Made by a program: the position numbers and the translations under genes. 64,000 nt of DNA from a virus. Location of the stretch: the IMG/VR virus record IMGVR_UViG_3300046810_000338, positions 62,001 to 126,000 of that record; one strand, given 5' to 3'. Numbering within the stretch: position 1 is the first letter of the stretch; every line of letters begins with the position of its first letter. The notes under the pieces are model-generated. The model saw only the letters and a list, made by a program, of their open reading frames with translations. It was not told the DNA's origin and made no database searches. Positions 35,613-45,283 of this stretch are shown here, piece after piece.

Positions 35613-36935
35613 ATGATTGGTGAATACTTTTGTTTGGAAAGTATCGTCGATGAACTCTACGGGCAGGGTGACCTGTCGGTAGAAGACGAACAAGCCGGTT
35701 TGTTGGAAGAACCCGATATCAAGTCATTGGAAGACGATCTGTTCAAAGCGCAGGAACGCGAACAGGAACTCATCAACATTCAGGAAATGCTGGTAGAGCA
35801 GAGCGGGGTGTCCCGCGCTATGGCGGAGAACTTTCGCGACGTGCTGCCTGGTGATTTCGCAATGGAGTCCTTTACGGATCAGGTCACTAATACCAACCAT
35901 GTGATGTCCCTGGAGTTCATCGGCACGGCTATCAAGCTGGTGGCGGCTGCTGGGGTTGTTGCGGTACTGGGTGGTGTGGGTTACATCGTGTTCAAGATCA
36001 TGCGCTTCAAGAAGCGCTTGCCTGACATGCGAATGGACAAGGTGGTCACTGGTATGGTGAATACGGTGGAAGACAAACTCCGTACTGCCATCACCGAGTT
36101 GTCTCACCAGTTTCCTGAACTGGATCACCAAGAACTCAAGTGGACGCGTGAGGAAGGCATTGTTAATGCCGCTGTGCGTCAAGGCATGCTTGAGATCGAC
36201 ATGGACATGTTGTCTGGCAAGTACCATTCGTTGTCAGCCATTGCTGGCACCGATGCAATGACCCAGGCGGCTATCACCGAGAAGTTCTTCAAGTCCACGA
36301 TCTTCCCAGAACTGGACAAGATGATCAAGGCGGGCACAGGCAAGGATCTGGATAATGTATCCGGTAAACTTGCTGATGTCAAAATTGAAGATCGGATCAG
36401 TGCGCACCTGGAGCGGTTTGCGAGCGATAAGAAAATCTCGTTCAACAACCACTCTGACATTGCTCAGAAGTTTCGTGATCAGTTCTCCAAGCCTGTCTCT
36501 GCGTCTGAGTTGCCGGGTCGTCTGAAAGGCATTACGATCAACTCCACGGCGATGCCTGAGGAAGCGATCACCACCATGTTCAAAGCCCAGGGCGTGATGA
36601 CGTACTTGGCAGGCCAGATCCAAACCTACGAGAAGAAACTCAAGGGTAACAAGGATCTGCCTGGCGACTACGCGGCACAGGTCAAAGAGTTGTTGGAGAA
36701 GTGCAAACCTATCCTTAACGCTCTGGCCGATGTGTTCTCCATTGTTGAAACCGAAGTAGAATCGCACAAGCGCTGCTCCAAGGTTAAAGCGATGGCGGTC
36801 TCCAATGGCTTTAAAGCAGTTTCTGAGTTCTACCAAGAGCGCGCCAAGTCTGACCCGGATAACTCCGGCGAATACCGCAAGTGCGTTGGGTACCTCAAGA
36901 AGATGTTTGATCCAATCGCTGCTGCGTTGAAATAA
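35613..36935 (+). CDS. Inner-body-like virion protein, paralog of neighbours
   Basis: 440 residues, ATG within TTATG, behind ACGGAGATA. An acidic N-terminus (1-80) leads to LPGDFAMESF, where AME85 and then SLE101 fit the phiKZ head-protease rule, followed by a hydrophobic helix at 104-130 and a basic cap (FKKR). The body is helical and lysine-rich. The match of the pre-helix motif to the 1218-residue protein supports common origin. It ends the operon before a terminator. Confidence 0.75.
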   Translation: MIGEYFCLESIVDELYGQGDLSVEDEQAGLLEEPDIKSLEDDLFKAQEREQELINIQEMLVEQSGVSRAMAENFRDVLPGDFAMESFTDQVTNTNHVMSLEFIGTAIKLVAAAGVVAVLGGVGYIVFKIMRFKKRLPDMRMDKVVTGMVNTVEDKLRTAITELSHQFPELDHQELKWTREEGIVNAAVRQGMLEIDMDMLSGKYHSLSAIAGTDAMTQAAITEKFFKSTIFPELDKMIKAGTGKDLDNVSGKLADVKIEDRISAHLERFASDKKISFNNHSDIAQKFRDQFSKPVSASELPGRLKGITINSTAMPEEAITTMFKAQGVMTYLAGQIQTYEKKLKGNKDLPGDYAAQVKELLEKCKPILNALADVFSIVETEVESHKRCSKVKAMAVSNGFKAVSEFYQERAKSDPDNSGEYRKCVGYLKKMFDPIAAALK

Positions 36936-36942
36936 CGGCATA

Positions 36943-36974
36943 CTCCCACTCCTTCTTTAGGGAAGGAGTGGGAG
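36943..36974. terminator. Bidirectional terminator with 13-bp stem
   Basis: CTCCCACTCCTTC pairs with GAAGGAGTGGGAG. TTATG at 36977-36981 on the right and CATA at 36939-36942 on the left. It lies between convergent genes. Confidence 0.85.
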
Positions 36975-36982
36975 GCTTATGC

Positions 36983-39919
36983 TTACTTCTGACTGCGTGC
37001 TGGCAAGTGCGGAGTGAAAACGATGTCGATGTCTTCTTCCACGGTGTACGTGTTGTCTGGTAGAGAGGTCAGTTTCTTACGGATAGAGAGGCGACCGTTA
37101 CCATCTGTCAGGGTTACCAACGGATAGTTGTAGATGCCACCCAGACCCGTAATCTCCAGACCCAATACATCGGCACCAGATTGTTCACGGACAGCCGTGG
37201 AGATATCCACGATGGCTACGCTGCTGCTTGCAAACTTGTCTGCGATGATACTGATGATGGTTTTACGAATGTTGGTTTTAAGGTCATCATTCTTGAACCC
37301 TACCTCTGTCATCAATACCAACACTTTGAGGGACTGCTCGGCGTAGATAGTAACATCAGCGCCTTCACCCACTACTGCATCCAGCTGACCGGTTGTGGCC
37401 AGTGGTTTGAAGTAGATGCTGGATTTCTCCAGAGCCTTCTCGTTGGTAGCCCCCATGTCCGTAGTTGCCCACGTAACCATGTTGGTGCAGATTTGTTGCA
37501 TGTAGTTGATAGACGATGCGTCGTTGGCAAAGTAGTACCGGCCATCAAACAACGTAAGGTCAATCTGGCGAGCCAACTGTCGAGGGTTCTTGAGAACCTT
37601 CTCACCGTTAACCAACACCAAGTCGCCTTTACGGTACTTGTACTGCGGGGAACCATCTGCCAAGAAGATCTGATCGCCTGCATTGTGCAACACGGTGTTG
37701 TGCAGCTCACCGTCGTCACCCAACGTAATCAACATGCCACCTGTCACCGGGTCTTCCACGTAGGTCGTTTCGGTGTAGTAGTCAAACTGGTCATCGGCGT
37801 ACAACTCGTAGTCGGCTGGCGTACCGACGGTACGACTGCCTGCCCACAGATACTTCAGTGGGCTGCCCAGAGAGATCGTAACCCGCTCGTGCAGTACCCC
37901 AATGGAATCGTAGGGCAGCATGTTGCGGTTTTTGAGCTCGTCAATTGGACCAGGCTTCATGTTCGGTGCGGTATACGCGGACACCAAGTAGATGATGTCA
38001 AACGTCGGTGCCAAACCGATCGGGTGATTCAGCGGGCCATCCCCAAACATCGAGAAGTTCAACAGCGTCAACGAGTCGTTAGAATCGATGTCGTAGTTGG
38101 TGACCAGGTTGAATTCCCAAACACGCTCACCCGACTCCTTAGTCAGGATAATGCCGTTCAGGTAAGCCATGTCCGACTCGCCCGGAGGCGTGTAGGCCAA
38201 TTGCACTTCTACCTGATCATCTTCCAAGCCTTGATACAGCGTTTGACTGCTGGTCTTGACGTGGATCAGATAACCGTTAGCTACCCGAGACACCACGATG
38301 GCAGAGGCGGCCTGCAAGTCCAACTGCACGCTAGGGTTAGCCTGCACAAATTGGCGAGCCGTTACCTGAGGGGCATCCAGGTAATAGATCCGCATAGCGA
38401 ATCCATCATTGGTTGCATCGAGTACGTTGTGGAAAGGAGAGAAGCGATAATCTGCCTCACTGATAGCCCGAGCAGTGGCCTCAGGTTTAAGCAGGAACAG
38501 ATCGGACTTCTCAGCTTCCGACACGATCTCAACGCCGCCATCCAAGTCACGGTACAGAATCGATGGATGCAGGGTAACGCGGTCGCCGTTGTGGCTGGTG
38601 CCTGCCAACCCATTCAGATCAGCCAGACGCAAGGACATGCTCTCTGTCGCCGTGGAGATTGGCGTCAGGGTGTACTTGTCCAAAGGCACTGGCATAACAC
38701 GGGTTGCGTTGAACACACGCTTGGTGATCGCATCCACGTCCACCACAGAGTCATAGCCGTCATCAGCCAGAGCCTGTTCACGGTTAACGTTGGTGATCGG
38801 CAGATTGATCGGACCCAAGTTGAAGTTGGTCACACGCTCGCGCACTTGTTCCAACGTCAGTGCTGCACGGCCCCCGCTGGTGTAGCCATCGGAGTACGCG
38901 CGGTACGTGGAGATCTTCATGAAAGGAGCGGTGTACAACCCATTGTCATCATTGTCCAGATCTTCCCACACCACACTCCATGCTTTGGAGTCAAAGTCAG
39001 TCAAGATCTTGTCATTGACGGCTTTGGTGGTGTAGATGTCAATGCGCAGCTCACCACTGATCAGGCCCAGCGTTTGATAGACTATCGGTACACGGACCGA
39101 CATCACACCAGAACCCACTTGCAGAAGCACCGTAGCCACCGATGGATTGAAGACCTGATCAGTGTGCGTGGTTGCCACTTCTTTCCAAGACGTCACAGCA
39201 CCATTCGTTACCCGCACATAGGCTCGGGCATAATGGAACTGGTCGGTGAAACTCAGCGTGGTGTTGAACACCCCCGCCGCGTTAGTCTGGAAGATTTGAC
39301 TGGTGATCGTCATCTGCGGAACAGTGGTCTGCAAACGAATGAAGCTGGTGCCACCGTAGTCGATCACATCGTAGTTAATGATGTTGCTCGCAATGGTGTG
39401 CAGTGCGCCATTGGGTGAAGTGCCGTACACCACAGACAACCCGCCGTTTACCGCAAAGGTAAACTCGATTGGGTATTCGAAGGTGAAAGTGGTGTTGTCC
39501 ACTGTGAACGAAGAGTTCTTAGGCATTACCAACTTACGCACGCCACCTGGTGTCACTTCTACGGCATAGCTGCGCACTTCCTCCAACGCCACCATCAAAC
39601 CGATAGGCGCCATAGAAGGCTCTGCAAAGATCCCCAGGTACGCTCTGTCGGCCATGTGCAGGTAGAGGTCTTCCATGGTCAGCGCAAGGCTTGCATAGCG
39701 CTTACGGGTCAGGACCTCCATGCCGATCATGTTGCCAGCGCCCACAGCGATCATGGCTTCGAACAGAAACATCGCAGGGTTGGTAGGGTCACAGTAACGA
39801 ATGTCCCCATCCATCACCTCTTCCATCTTGTTGAGGATGTCGCGCTGCTGGCCCATCGGGTCAAAGCGTGCCCAGTCCATTGCCTCAATGATCTCATCGC
39901 TGGTCAGTAGCGAACTCAT
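36983..39919 (-). CDS. Large tail or baseplate structural protein
   Basis: 978 residues. Beta-rich throughout with a helical N-terminus. The C-terminal 200 residues (INYMQQICTNMV to the end, with repeated strands and DGNGRLSI) look like a phage baseplate wedge protein of the gp6/gpJ kind, but no motif is decisive. The start overlaps the upstream stop as ATGA, so the two minus-strand genes are coupled. Long antisense ORFs on the + strand are shadows. Confidence 0.7.
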   Translation of the reverse strand: MSSLLTSDEIIEAMDWARFDPMGQQRDILNKMEEVMDGDIRYCDPTNPAMFLFEAMIAVGAGNMIGMEVLTRKRYASLALTMEDLYLHMADRAYLGIFAEPSMAPIGLMVALEEVRSYAVEVTPGGVRKLVMPKNSSFTVDNTTFTFEYPIEFTFAVNGGLSVVYGTSPNGALHTIASNIINYDVIDYGGTSFIRLQTTVPQMTITSQIFQTNAAGVFNTTLSFTDQFHYARAYVRVTNGAVTSWKEVATTHTDQVFNPSVATVLLQVGSGVMSVRVPIVYQTLGLISGELRIDIYTTKAVNDKILTDFDSKAWSVVWEDLDNDDNGLYTAPFMKISTYRAYSDGYTSGGRAALTLEQVRERVTNFNLGPINLPITNVNREQALADDGYDSVVDVDAITKRVFNATRVMPVPLDKYTLTPISTATESMSLRLADLNGLAGTSHNGDRVTLHPSILYRDLDGGVEIVSEAEKSDLFLLKPEATARAISEADYRFSPFHNVLDATNDGFAMRIYYLDAPQVTARQFVQANPSVQLDLQAASAIVVSRVANGYLIHVKTSSQTLYQGLEDDQVEVQLAYTPPGESDMAYLNGIILTKESGERVWEFNLVTNYDIDSNDSLTLLNFSMFGDGPLNHPIGLAPTFDIIYLVSAYTAPNMKPGPIDELKNRNMLPYDSIGVLHERVTISLGSPLKYLWAGSRTVGTPADYELYADDQFDYYTETTYVEDPVTGGMLITLGDDGELHNTVLHNAGDQIFLADGSPQYKYRKGDLVLVNGEKVLKNPRQLARQIDLTLFDGRYYFANDASSINYMQQICTNMVTWATTDMGATNEKALEKSSIYFKPLATTGQLDAVVGEGADVTIYAEQSLKVLVLMTEVGFKNDDLKTNIRKTIISIIADKFASSSVAIVDISTAVREQSGADVLGLEITGLGGIYNYPLVTLTDGNGRLSIRKKLTSLPDNTYTVEEDIDIVFTPHLPARSQK

Positions 39920-41058
39920 GTCGTTGTCCCCGTGGTAGGCGTTGCGGTAGAGGCAACGGCGGTAGTAGTACCATCCAGGTGTCCCCCGTAACTAACTGGG
40001 ATCGTGCTGGAGGTAAAGCGCTGGCCCATCGTCAGCGATTTGTTGGTGGTCCAATCTGCGTAGATGTCTTTGTCTACCCAGCGGTGCATGGTCTGCTCCT
40101 CAGTATCAATACTGAAGAACGTCTTGTAGTTGAAGACCCCCCACTCATCCTCCTTGATCTCCACCATGTACTTGTCCCGGATCGATGGATGCATCTTGGG
40201 ATTGAAGTAAGCCACGGTGTTGTTGAACTCAGAGAGCACGATCGGGTGGAACGTGTCGCACCCGTGACACTTCCAGTTAACCGACAACTGCTGGCCTTCC
40301 TGGTTGAACGGGGAGTCCATGGAGAAGTTGGCCCCAGTCGCAGTAGGTGCCACGTAAGGATAGGCGATGGTTGACCACCAGCTACTGATCCTGCGTTTGT
40401 TGGCGTCCATAGAGAAGCGAAAGATCCGAGTATGGCTGTCGATTCGAGTCTGGATAATGGCGTCAATGAAGGGCGTCATGTCCCCCTCATAGATCAAACT
40501 CGGATAGCAAACCCAGACATAGAGCAACATTAATATGGAGTTACCCGCACCGTTACGAAGGGTAGTATTAAGATCCCATACACGATAGTTTTTAATGGTG
40601 TCATCAATCTGACTCCGGGCTTCGTGGTGGTTACCTTCGTTGGAGGTCCAAGTTCCTGGCGAAATGTCGGGCCAGCCAGATTGGCTAACCAGCATATTTG
40701 ATAGCCACGGAATAAACGCTTGCTCATTGTCGATCAGTAGCGATCCTTTGCTGGATCGCCAAACACCGACGGGATCAAGCAGGGCACGAACAGCGCGTGG
40801 AATGTTAATCGACCCCTCGCCGCCAATCATTGCATAGAAAGGCTCCCACGCCCGCAGATTGGCATCGTTCAAGTTCATTCTTGGACGGGTGAAAAACGTC
40901 ATGCCAAACTGCTCTCGATTGGCCGGCATCGATGGGTGCGTGCCAATGCTATTGATGCCTCGCAGCTGCTCATAGATAGACTGCACCGCACTGCCTTTGC
41001 CGCCTATCGTTTGAATGAAATCGTAAACCTTTTCAAATTCCTCGCGGCTTAAACTCAT
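39916..41058 (-). CDS. Tail or baseplate structural protein
   Basis: 380 residues, ATG with TGGAGGGTT upstream. Mixed fold with a CHGC pair (WKCHGCDTF) near residue 265 and a Thr/Ala/Ser-rich C-terminal tail. Its coupling to the 978-residue baseplate-like gene suggests both are in the same tail substructure. It starts only 32 bases from the divergent + gene at 41091. Confidence 0.75.
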   Translation of the reverse strand: MSLSREEFEKVYDFIQTIGGKGSAVQSIYEQLRGINSIGTHPSMPANREQFGMTFFTRPRMNLNDANLRAWEPFYAMIGGEGSINIPRAVRALLDPVGVWRSSKGSLLIDNEQAFIPWLSNMLVSQSGWPDISPGTWTSNEGNHHEARSQIDDTIKNYRVWDLNTTLRNGAGNSILMLLYVWVCYPSLIYEGDMTPFIDAIIQTRIDSHTRIFRFSMDANKRRISSWWSTIAYPYVAPTATGANFSMDSPFNQEGQQLSVNWKCHGCDTFHPIVLSEFNNTVAYFNPKMHPSIRDKYMVEIKEDEWGVFNYKTFFSIDTEEQTMHRWVDKDIYADWTTNKSLTMGQRFTSSTIPVSYGGHLDGTTTAVASTATPTTGTTT

Positions 41059-41090
41059 AAAACCCTCCAGTAATGGTCAGGAGCACCTCA

Positions 41091-42422
41091 ATGAACATTA
41101 ACATCTTGCCGGACCTCAGTCTGGTAGCCGCACCGTTTACTACGGTACTTGGTAATGCACTGCGTGTGGCGTCGACCCAAAATAGTGACAGCATCATACA
41201 GTATTCCGCCCCTGCCCGTATCGAGCCTACCTGCTTGATCGACGCGGCTCTGGCGCAGTACGAGTTCCTGTACCCTTGCCTGGGCACCACCAACAACCTG
41301 ATCTCTGCCTATTACATGCAGGGTCTCAACTCCCAGATCAGCATCTCATCGATGCGCCTGCTGCGTGAGGTCGATAACCTCAAGCCAGACCGCAACATGA
41401 ACGCCGCGATCTACGACTTCGTGGAAGCCTCGGCTGACCGTGCTTACGGCAACAAGACGCCGCTGGATCAGCGCGTTGAAGGCAAGATTCTGTCGGTCAT
41501 TGCAGAGTCCCTGTCTCTGCCGGTGCCAGGCTCTAACCAACACGAGCATCACTGCGTCGTGCTGGAGGCCGTTGAGGGCAAACCTGTGTTCCGGGTAGCT
41601 ACCCCGGAAGAAAAGAAAGCATCTGAAGAGTTCCAGAAGGAAGCTGCTGAAGTCTTCAAGAAAACTGGCGAGAAGATTGCCCGTGCTGAATACGACAAAA
41701 AGCTCAAAGAACTCCAAGCCGCTGGTAAAACCGCAGCTGCGAGCAAACAGTCTTTCGAGACTGGCTTGGTCGGCGATATCCTGGATGCCCCCAATCTTGC
41801 CGTTGGTCGCATTTTTGAAGTTACAGCCGACTACGGTAACGGCAGCGTCACTATTCAGGTTCTGGTTTCCCTGAAGACCAAACTGTCCACTTCCGCTAAC
41901 CTGGTTGACATCTATGCAACCGGTGGCGAGCTGCGCACTTTCAAAGAGCGCTGGCACGGTTGGAAGTCGGGTGAGCTGCGTTTTGTGGAAGACATCCTGA
42001 TGTGCTCTGACATCATCGACAACCACAAGCGCACTGGCGTCAAGGACAACACCGGTACCTATCTGGAAAATCGCCAACGCGATACCCAGAACCGTGTGGC
42101 CTCCCTGCTGACCGGTAAGGCCTCGATCGGCACTGCTTCGGCTATCGCTGTGTTTGCGGGCGCCACCGTCAAGAAACTGGAAGCAGCTATCGGCGGCAAG
42201 ATGGCCGACTTCGGCACGCGTGAGAAAGTGTTCCGTCGTACCAGCCTCATGATCTTCATGGTCATCGACACCGACTTCGACCAGATCACTGTTTATCACC
42301 GCGGTATCAGCAAGCCTACCAGTATGCCCGTGGCCGAGTACACTCGTTCCAAGAGCAAAGGCGGCTCCGATGTTGCCGACATCGTTAAGCTGTTCCTGGC
42401 CGGCACCGCTCCTACCCTCTGA
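41091..42422 (+). CDS. Hypothetical virion-type protein with charged helical insert
   Basis: 443 residues from ATG 41091 behind CAGGAGCACC; ATG 41073 is less likely. A Lys/Glu/Ala-rich helix (about 165-215) interrupts a mixed domain. The second half contains strands and an Ala-rich helix. High-expression codon use. Probably structural by context. Confidence 0.8.
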   Translation: MNINILPDLSLVAAPFTTVLGNALRVASTQNSDSIIQYSAPARIEPTCLIDAALAQYEFLYPCLGTTNNLISAYYMQGLNSQISISSMRLLREVDNLKPDRNMNAAIYDFVEASADRAYGNKTPLDQRVEGKILSVIAESLSLPVPGSNQHEHHCVVLEAVEGKPVFRVATPEEKKASEEFQKEAAEVFKKTGEKIARAEYDKKLKELQAAGKTAAASKQSFETGLVGDILDAPNLAVGRIFEVTADYGNGSVTIQVLVSLKTKLSTSANLVDIYATGGELRTFKERWHGWKSGELRFVEDILMCSDIIDNHKRTGVKDNTGTYLENRQRDTQNRVASLLTGKASIGTASAIAVFAGATVKKLEAAIGGKMADFGTREKVFRRTSLMIFMVIDTDFDQITVYHRGISKPTSMPVAEYTRSKSKGGSDVADIVKLFLAGTAPTL

Positions 42423-42441
42423 CCTTAAGGAATTGTGACTC

Positions 42442-43332
42442 ATGAAGATCACTGCATTCGTTGATCGGATCACCAGTGGCTTTAGCCGCAACGGTACCGT
42501 GACCATCTACACCTCGGTTATGAAAGAGATGAAGGATACCACTATCCCGTCTCTGACTAACTTCATCGCCTTCATCGAAGGCAACAGTAAGGCTGAGAAG
42601 GTCCTGGATCGCTTTGGCAAGGACTTCGTCGGTCGTCTGGGCGCTGGCAAGGGTAAGTTCCTGGATCGTATCCTGGCTGCCCTCAACGCCAACGTGGCCC
42701 AAGAGGGCGACGTTGAGGACCTGATCGGCAAGCTGATTCCTAAGGACGCCGATGCATTGTCCCTGGATGGCCGGGCTGCCAACCTGGTTCAGTACGTTGA
42801 AGTCCTGGGCTTTGTCAACAGCTACATCCGCCAACTGCTCCTGACTTTTACTGCCGACATCACCAAGGCAGTTAATGGTCCGAAGTTCGACAGCGGTCTG
42901 GCGCCTTCTCAGGTCAAGCTGTTGCAGTCGAACCTGCCAGCCTTTGTGGCTGCCATGCAGGCGCTGGAAGTGGGCGCAGCTGGCGTTGAACGCAAGTTGG
43001 CCACCATGCCTGAGTTCAACGTAGCAGGCAGTGATGTGGATTCGATGGTAGCGGCCCATGGTGCTGCCAAGATGGACCCACTGCGTACCCAGGGCTTCTT
43101 CTCGGCTAACTGGAACCCGATCTGTGCAATCCGCATGCTGATCGCTGATCGGCTGTTGGCTCGTTACAATGCGGCCAAGGAAGAGCGCCAGGCGCTGGAA
43201 TACCGTATCCAGTCGTTGATCGACTCACAGGACGGTACCCAGAACCCGAAACTTGAGAACGCCATTGCTTACCACAATGGCCAACTCAAGCGCCTCAACA
43301 AAGAGATCGCCGATATCGAGGAGTCGGTCTAA
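42442..43332 (+). CDS. Hypothetical helical virion-type protein
   Basis: 296 residues, ATG behind TTAAGGAATTG. Helical; the C-terminal 60 residues (from RYNAAKEERQALEYR onward) form a likely coiled coil. The stop overlaps the next start (TAATG). Function unknown. Confidence 0.8.
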   Translation: MKITAFVDRITSGFSRNGTVTIYTSVMKEMKDTTIPSLTNFIAFIEGNSKAEKVLDRFGKDFVGRLGAGKGKFLDRILAALNANVAQEGDVEDLIGKLIPKDADALSLDGRAANLVQYVEVLGFVNSYIRQLLLTFTADITKAVNGPKFDSGLAPSQVKLLQSNLPAFVAAMQALEVGAAGVERKLATMPEFNVAGSDVDSMVAAHGAAKMDPLRTQGFFSANWNPICAIRMLIADRLLARYNAAKEERQALEYRIQSLIDSQDGTQNPKLENAIAYHNGQLKRLNKEIADIEESV

Positions 43333-43883
43333 TGAATCCCAATCGTGGGTTCGATGTTTACTCAACAGGGTTTGCAAGGCTGAACCCCTTGCAAGTCGGT
43401 ACCGGTTACAAAGAGCCTGATAGTATGGCTTGTGCCCATTACAAGGGCTTGTTGAACGGTACTGTGACGACTGTTGACGCCAAGCACTTCGAAAGCATTC
43501 TGCGTAATGCTCTGGCTCTGCTTGGCACTGGTCCTGATTGGATCATCCTGCAAACCATGAATCCTAACCTGGATAAGTGGAAAGTGGGCTTCATGGTTGA
43601 TACGGTTAATTATATAGCCACCGGCAAACGCCGTCAGTATCAGGCTACGTGGAGAGAACTTTGTGGTGAGCGTAACGACGGTGCGGTTAAGCCTATTGTA
43701 TTAGGTGATCGTATCGTCAACACGGACATCAAGGTGCCGGCCGAATGGCTGAAGGCACATCCAACCGAAATCATCTCCCGCTGGATCGCCTACGATGGTG
43801 GACTGGTGGACTTGATCGAGTCCATTCACCTGATGTACGGTGGAACCATCTTCACAGGTGAAGTGGGCTCACTCGTTAGCTAG
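43332..43883 (+). CDS. Hypothetical protein
   Basis: 183 residues, start shared with the previous stop (TAATG). Mixed alpha/beta with no motif, and weaker codon bias than its neighbours. Likely a less abundant tail or assembly protein. No family recognised. Confidence 0.78.
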   Translation: MNPNRGFDVYSTGFARLNPLQVGTGYKEPDSMACAHYKGLLNGTVTTVDAKHFESILRNALALLGTGPDWIILQTMNPNLDKWKVGFMVDTVNYIATGKRRQYQATWRELCGERNDGAVKPIVLGDRIVNTDIKVPAEWLKAHPTEIISRWIAYDGGLVDLIESIHLMYGGTIFTGEVGSLVS

Positions 43884-43922
43884 CGAGATAAACCGCAATT
43901 CATACTCCGGAGAAACACAATC

Positions 43923-45176
43923 ATGGCACGTAAGTTCCGTACTACCCCAGGCTTCATGGCCCTCGAAAACCTTGACGGTCTGGACAACGACGACAACGCA
44001 CTGGACATCGATAACGATGAGCAGCATGGCGACGGCGCCGACGCTGCCCTGCTGGACATGCAAGACACCGCGACCGACGCTTCTGCCAACGACGTAGCCG
44101 TCGACGAGCTGGAAAACACCGTTGCCGCTCTGGAAAGCCTGCTGGAAACTGCCGAAGCCTCGCAAGAAGCCGGCGGCCTGGACCCAGTTGCAGCCGAACT
44201 GCTGCAAAAGGCAGTCGAAAACGAAACCGCTCCGCTGGGCACCCCAGCTGAAGAAATCGTTCCGGCTCTGGAAAACTTCACCTCGCCGTCCTCGCGCCGC
44301 CAGTCCACCGTGATGGCCTGTGAAGGCATCAAAGAGTGGATCGACAAGGCCTGGGCCAAAATCAAAGAGCTGATCCAGAAAGGCCGTGACCTGGCCAAGA
44401 AACTGTTCATCCAGGTCAAGCAGGCCATCCAGGGTCTGGAACGCCGCGTCAAAGGCCTGAAAGCCGATGCTGCCAACCGCAACGGCTCCATGCCGAAATC
44501 GGGCAACGTTGAACTGGGTAGCGATGCATTCACCGGTGAAGGCGATGCTGCGAAGCTGAACCAGCTGCTGAAAGCAATCCTGACCGACTACGCCGGCGCT
44601 GCCATTGGCCACGCCAAAGCTGTAGCTTCCGCTCTGTCGGCCGGCGATGCTGCCAAGGTCAACAAAGAAGCCGGTGCCGAAGGTGGCGCTGAAGGCGAAA
44701 GCAAAGAGGAGTTCACCATTCCTCCTGCGATGAAAGCGCCTATCCAGAAACTGGATGGCTTCAAAATGCTGCCTGGCGGCCGTTCGATCCGCAACGCTGG
44801 CGATACCCTCGCCATCCACGCTGACAAGTCCGGCAGCAAGAAGTACATCGGCAAAGCTCTGGGCCTGGACAAGATCAATGAGATCTTGACTCAGCTGGAA
44901 GAAGCTGCGAAGACCGTCACCGGCTTCGAGAAGAACTTCCAGGAAAAAGACCGCGCCGAAGAAGCTGTTATCAAGGCGGGCGACGAGTTCGCCAAGAAAG
45001 CCAAGTCCAACGACAAAGCATCCGATCCAGAAGCGCGCGCTGCTATCAACGCCGCCAAAGACGCTGCTCGTCTGCTGAACCAGCCGATCAAAGACGTTCT
45101 GTCCTACTCGGCCACCGCAATCAACGGCATCGCTGCCTTCGTTGCGGCCAACCTGAAACAATACGACAAGAAGTAA
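43923..45176 (+). CDS. Abundant inner-body-like protein with acidic propeptide
   Basis: 417 residues, ATG behind CCGGAGAAAC. Residues 1-115 are strongly acidic; ALE117 and ACE134 fit the [S/A/G]-x-E prohead-protease rule, after which the protein becomes a basic amphipathic helix bundle (GIKEWIDKAWAKIKELIQKG). Cleavage would remove an acidic propeptide and leave a Lys/Ala-rich DNA-compatible core, as for phiKZ inner-body proteins and T4 internal proteins. Codon bias is among the strongest in the window. A terminator follows. Confidence 0.72.
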   Translation: MARKFRTTPGFMALENLDGLDNDDNALDIDNDEQHGDGADAALLDMQDTATDASANDVAVDELENTVAALESLLETAEASQEAGGLDPVAAELLQKAVENETAPLGTPAEEIVPALENFTSPSSRRQSTVMACEGIKEWIDKAWAKIKELIQKGRDLAKKLFIQVKQAIQGLERRVKGLKADAANRNGSMPKSGNVELGSDAFTGEGDAAKLNQLLKAILTDYAGAAIGHAKAVASALSAGDAAKVNKEAGAEGGAEGESKEEFTIPPAMKAPIQKLDGFKMLPGGRSIRNAGDTLAIHADKSGSKKYIGKALGLDKINEILTQLEEAAKTVTGFEKNFQEKDRAEEAVIKAGDEFAKKAKSNDKASDPEARAAINAAKDAARLLNQPIKDVLSYSATAINGIAAFVAANLKQYDKK

Positions 45177-45206
45177 TTCTTGCCGGCCTGAGCCAGGTGC
45201 ATAAAT

Positions 45207-45233
45207 AAAAGCCGGGGCATTGCCCCGGCTTTT
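45207..45233. terminator. Bidirectional terminator with 12-bp stem
   Basis: AAAAGCCGGGGC pairs with GCCCCGGCTTTT around ATT. TTATG at 45232-45236 on the right, CATAA at 45200-45204 on the left. It has A/T tails on both sides, although both flanking genes run on the + strand. Confidence 0.88.
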
Positions 45234-45283
45234 ATGCCGTGTCATGGTATGACCAGTTAGATTTGTATCCCAAGGACATCATC

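Noticed and set aside
37181-39418. 745-codon + strand ORF opposite the baseplate-like gene
   Set aside because: Its product is rich in Val, Gln, Arg and His in the pattern of an antisense shadow of high-GC3 codons, and it has no ribosome site.
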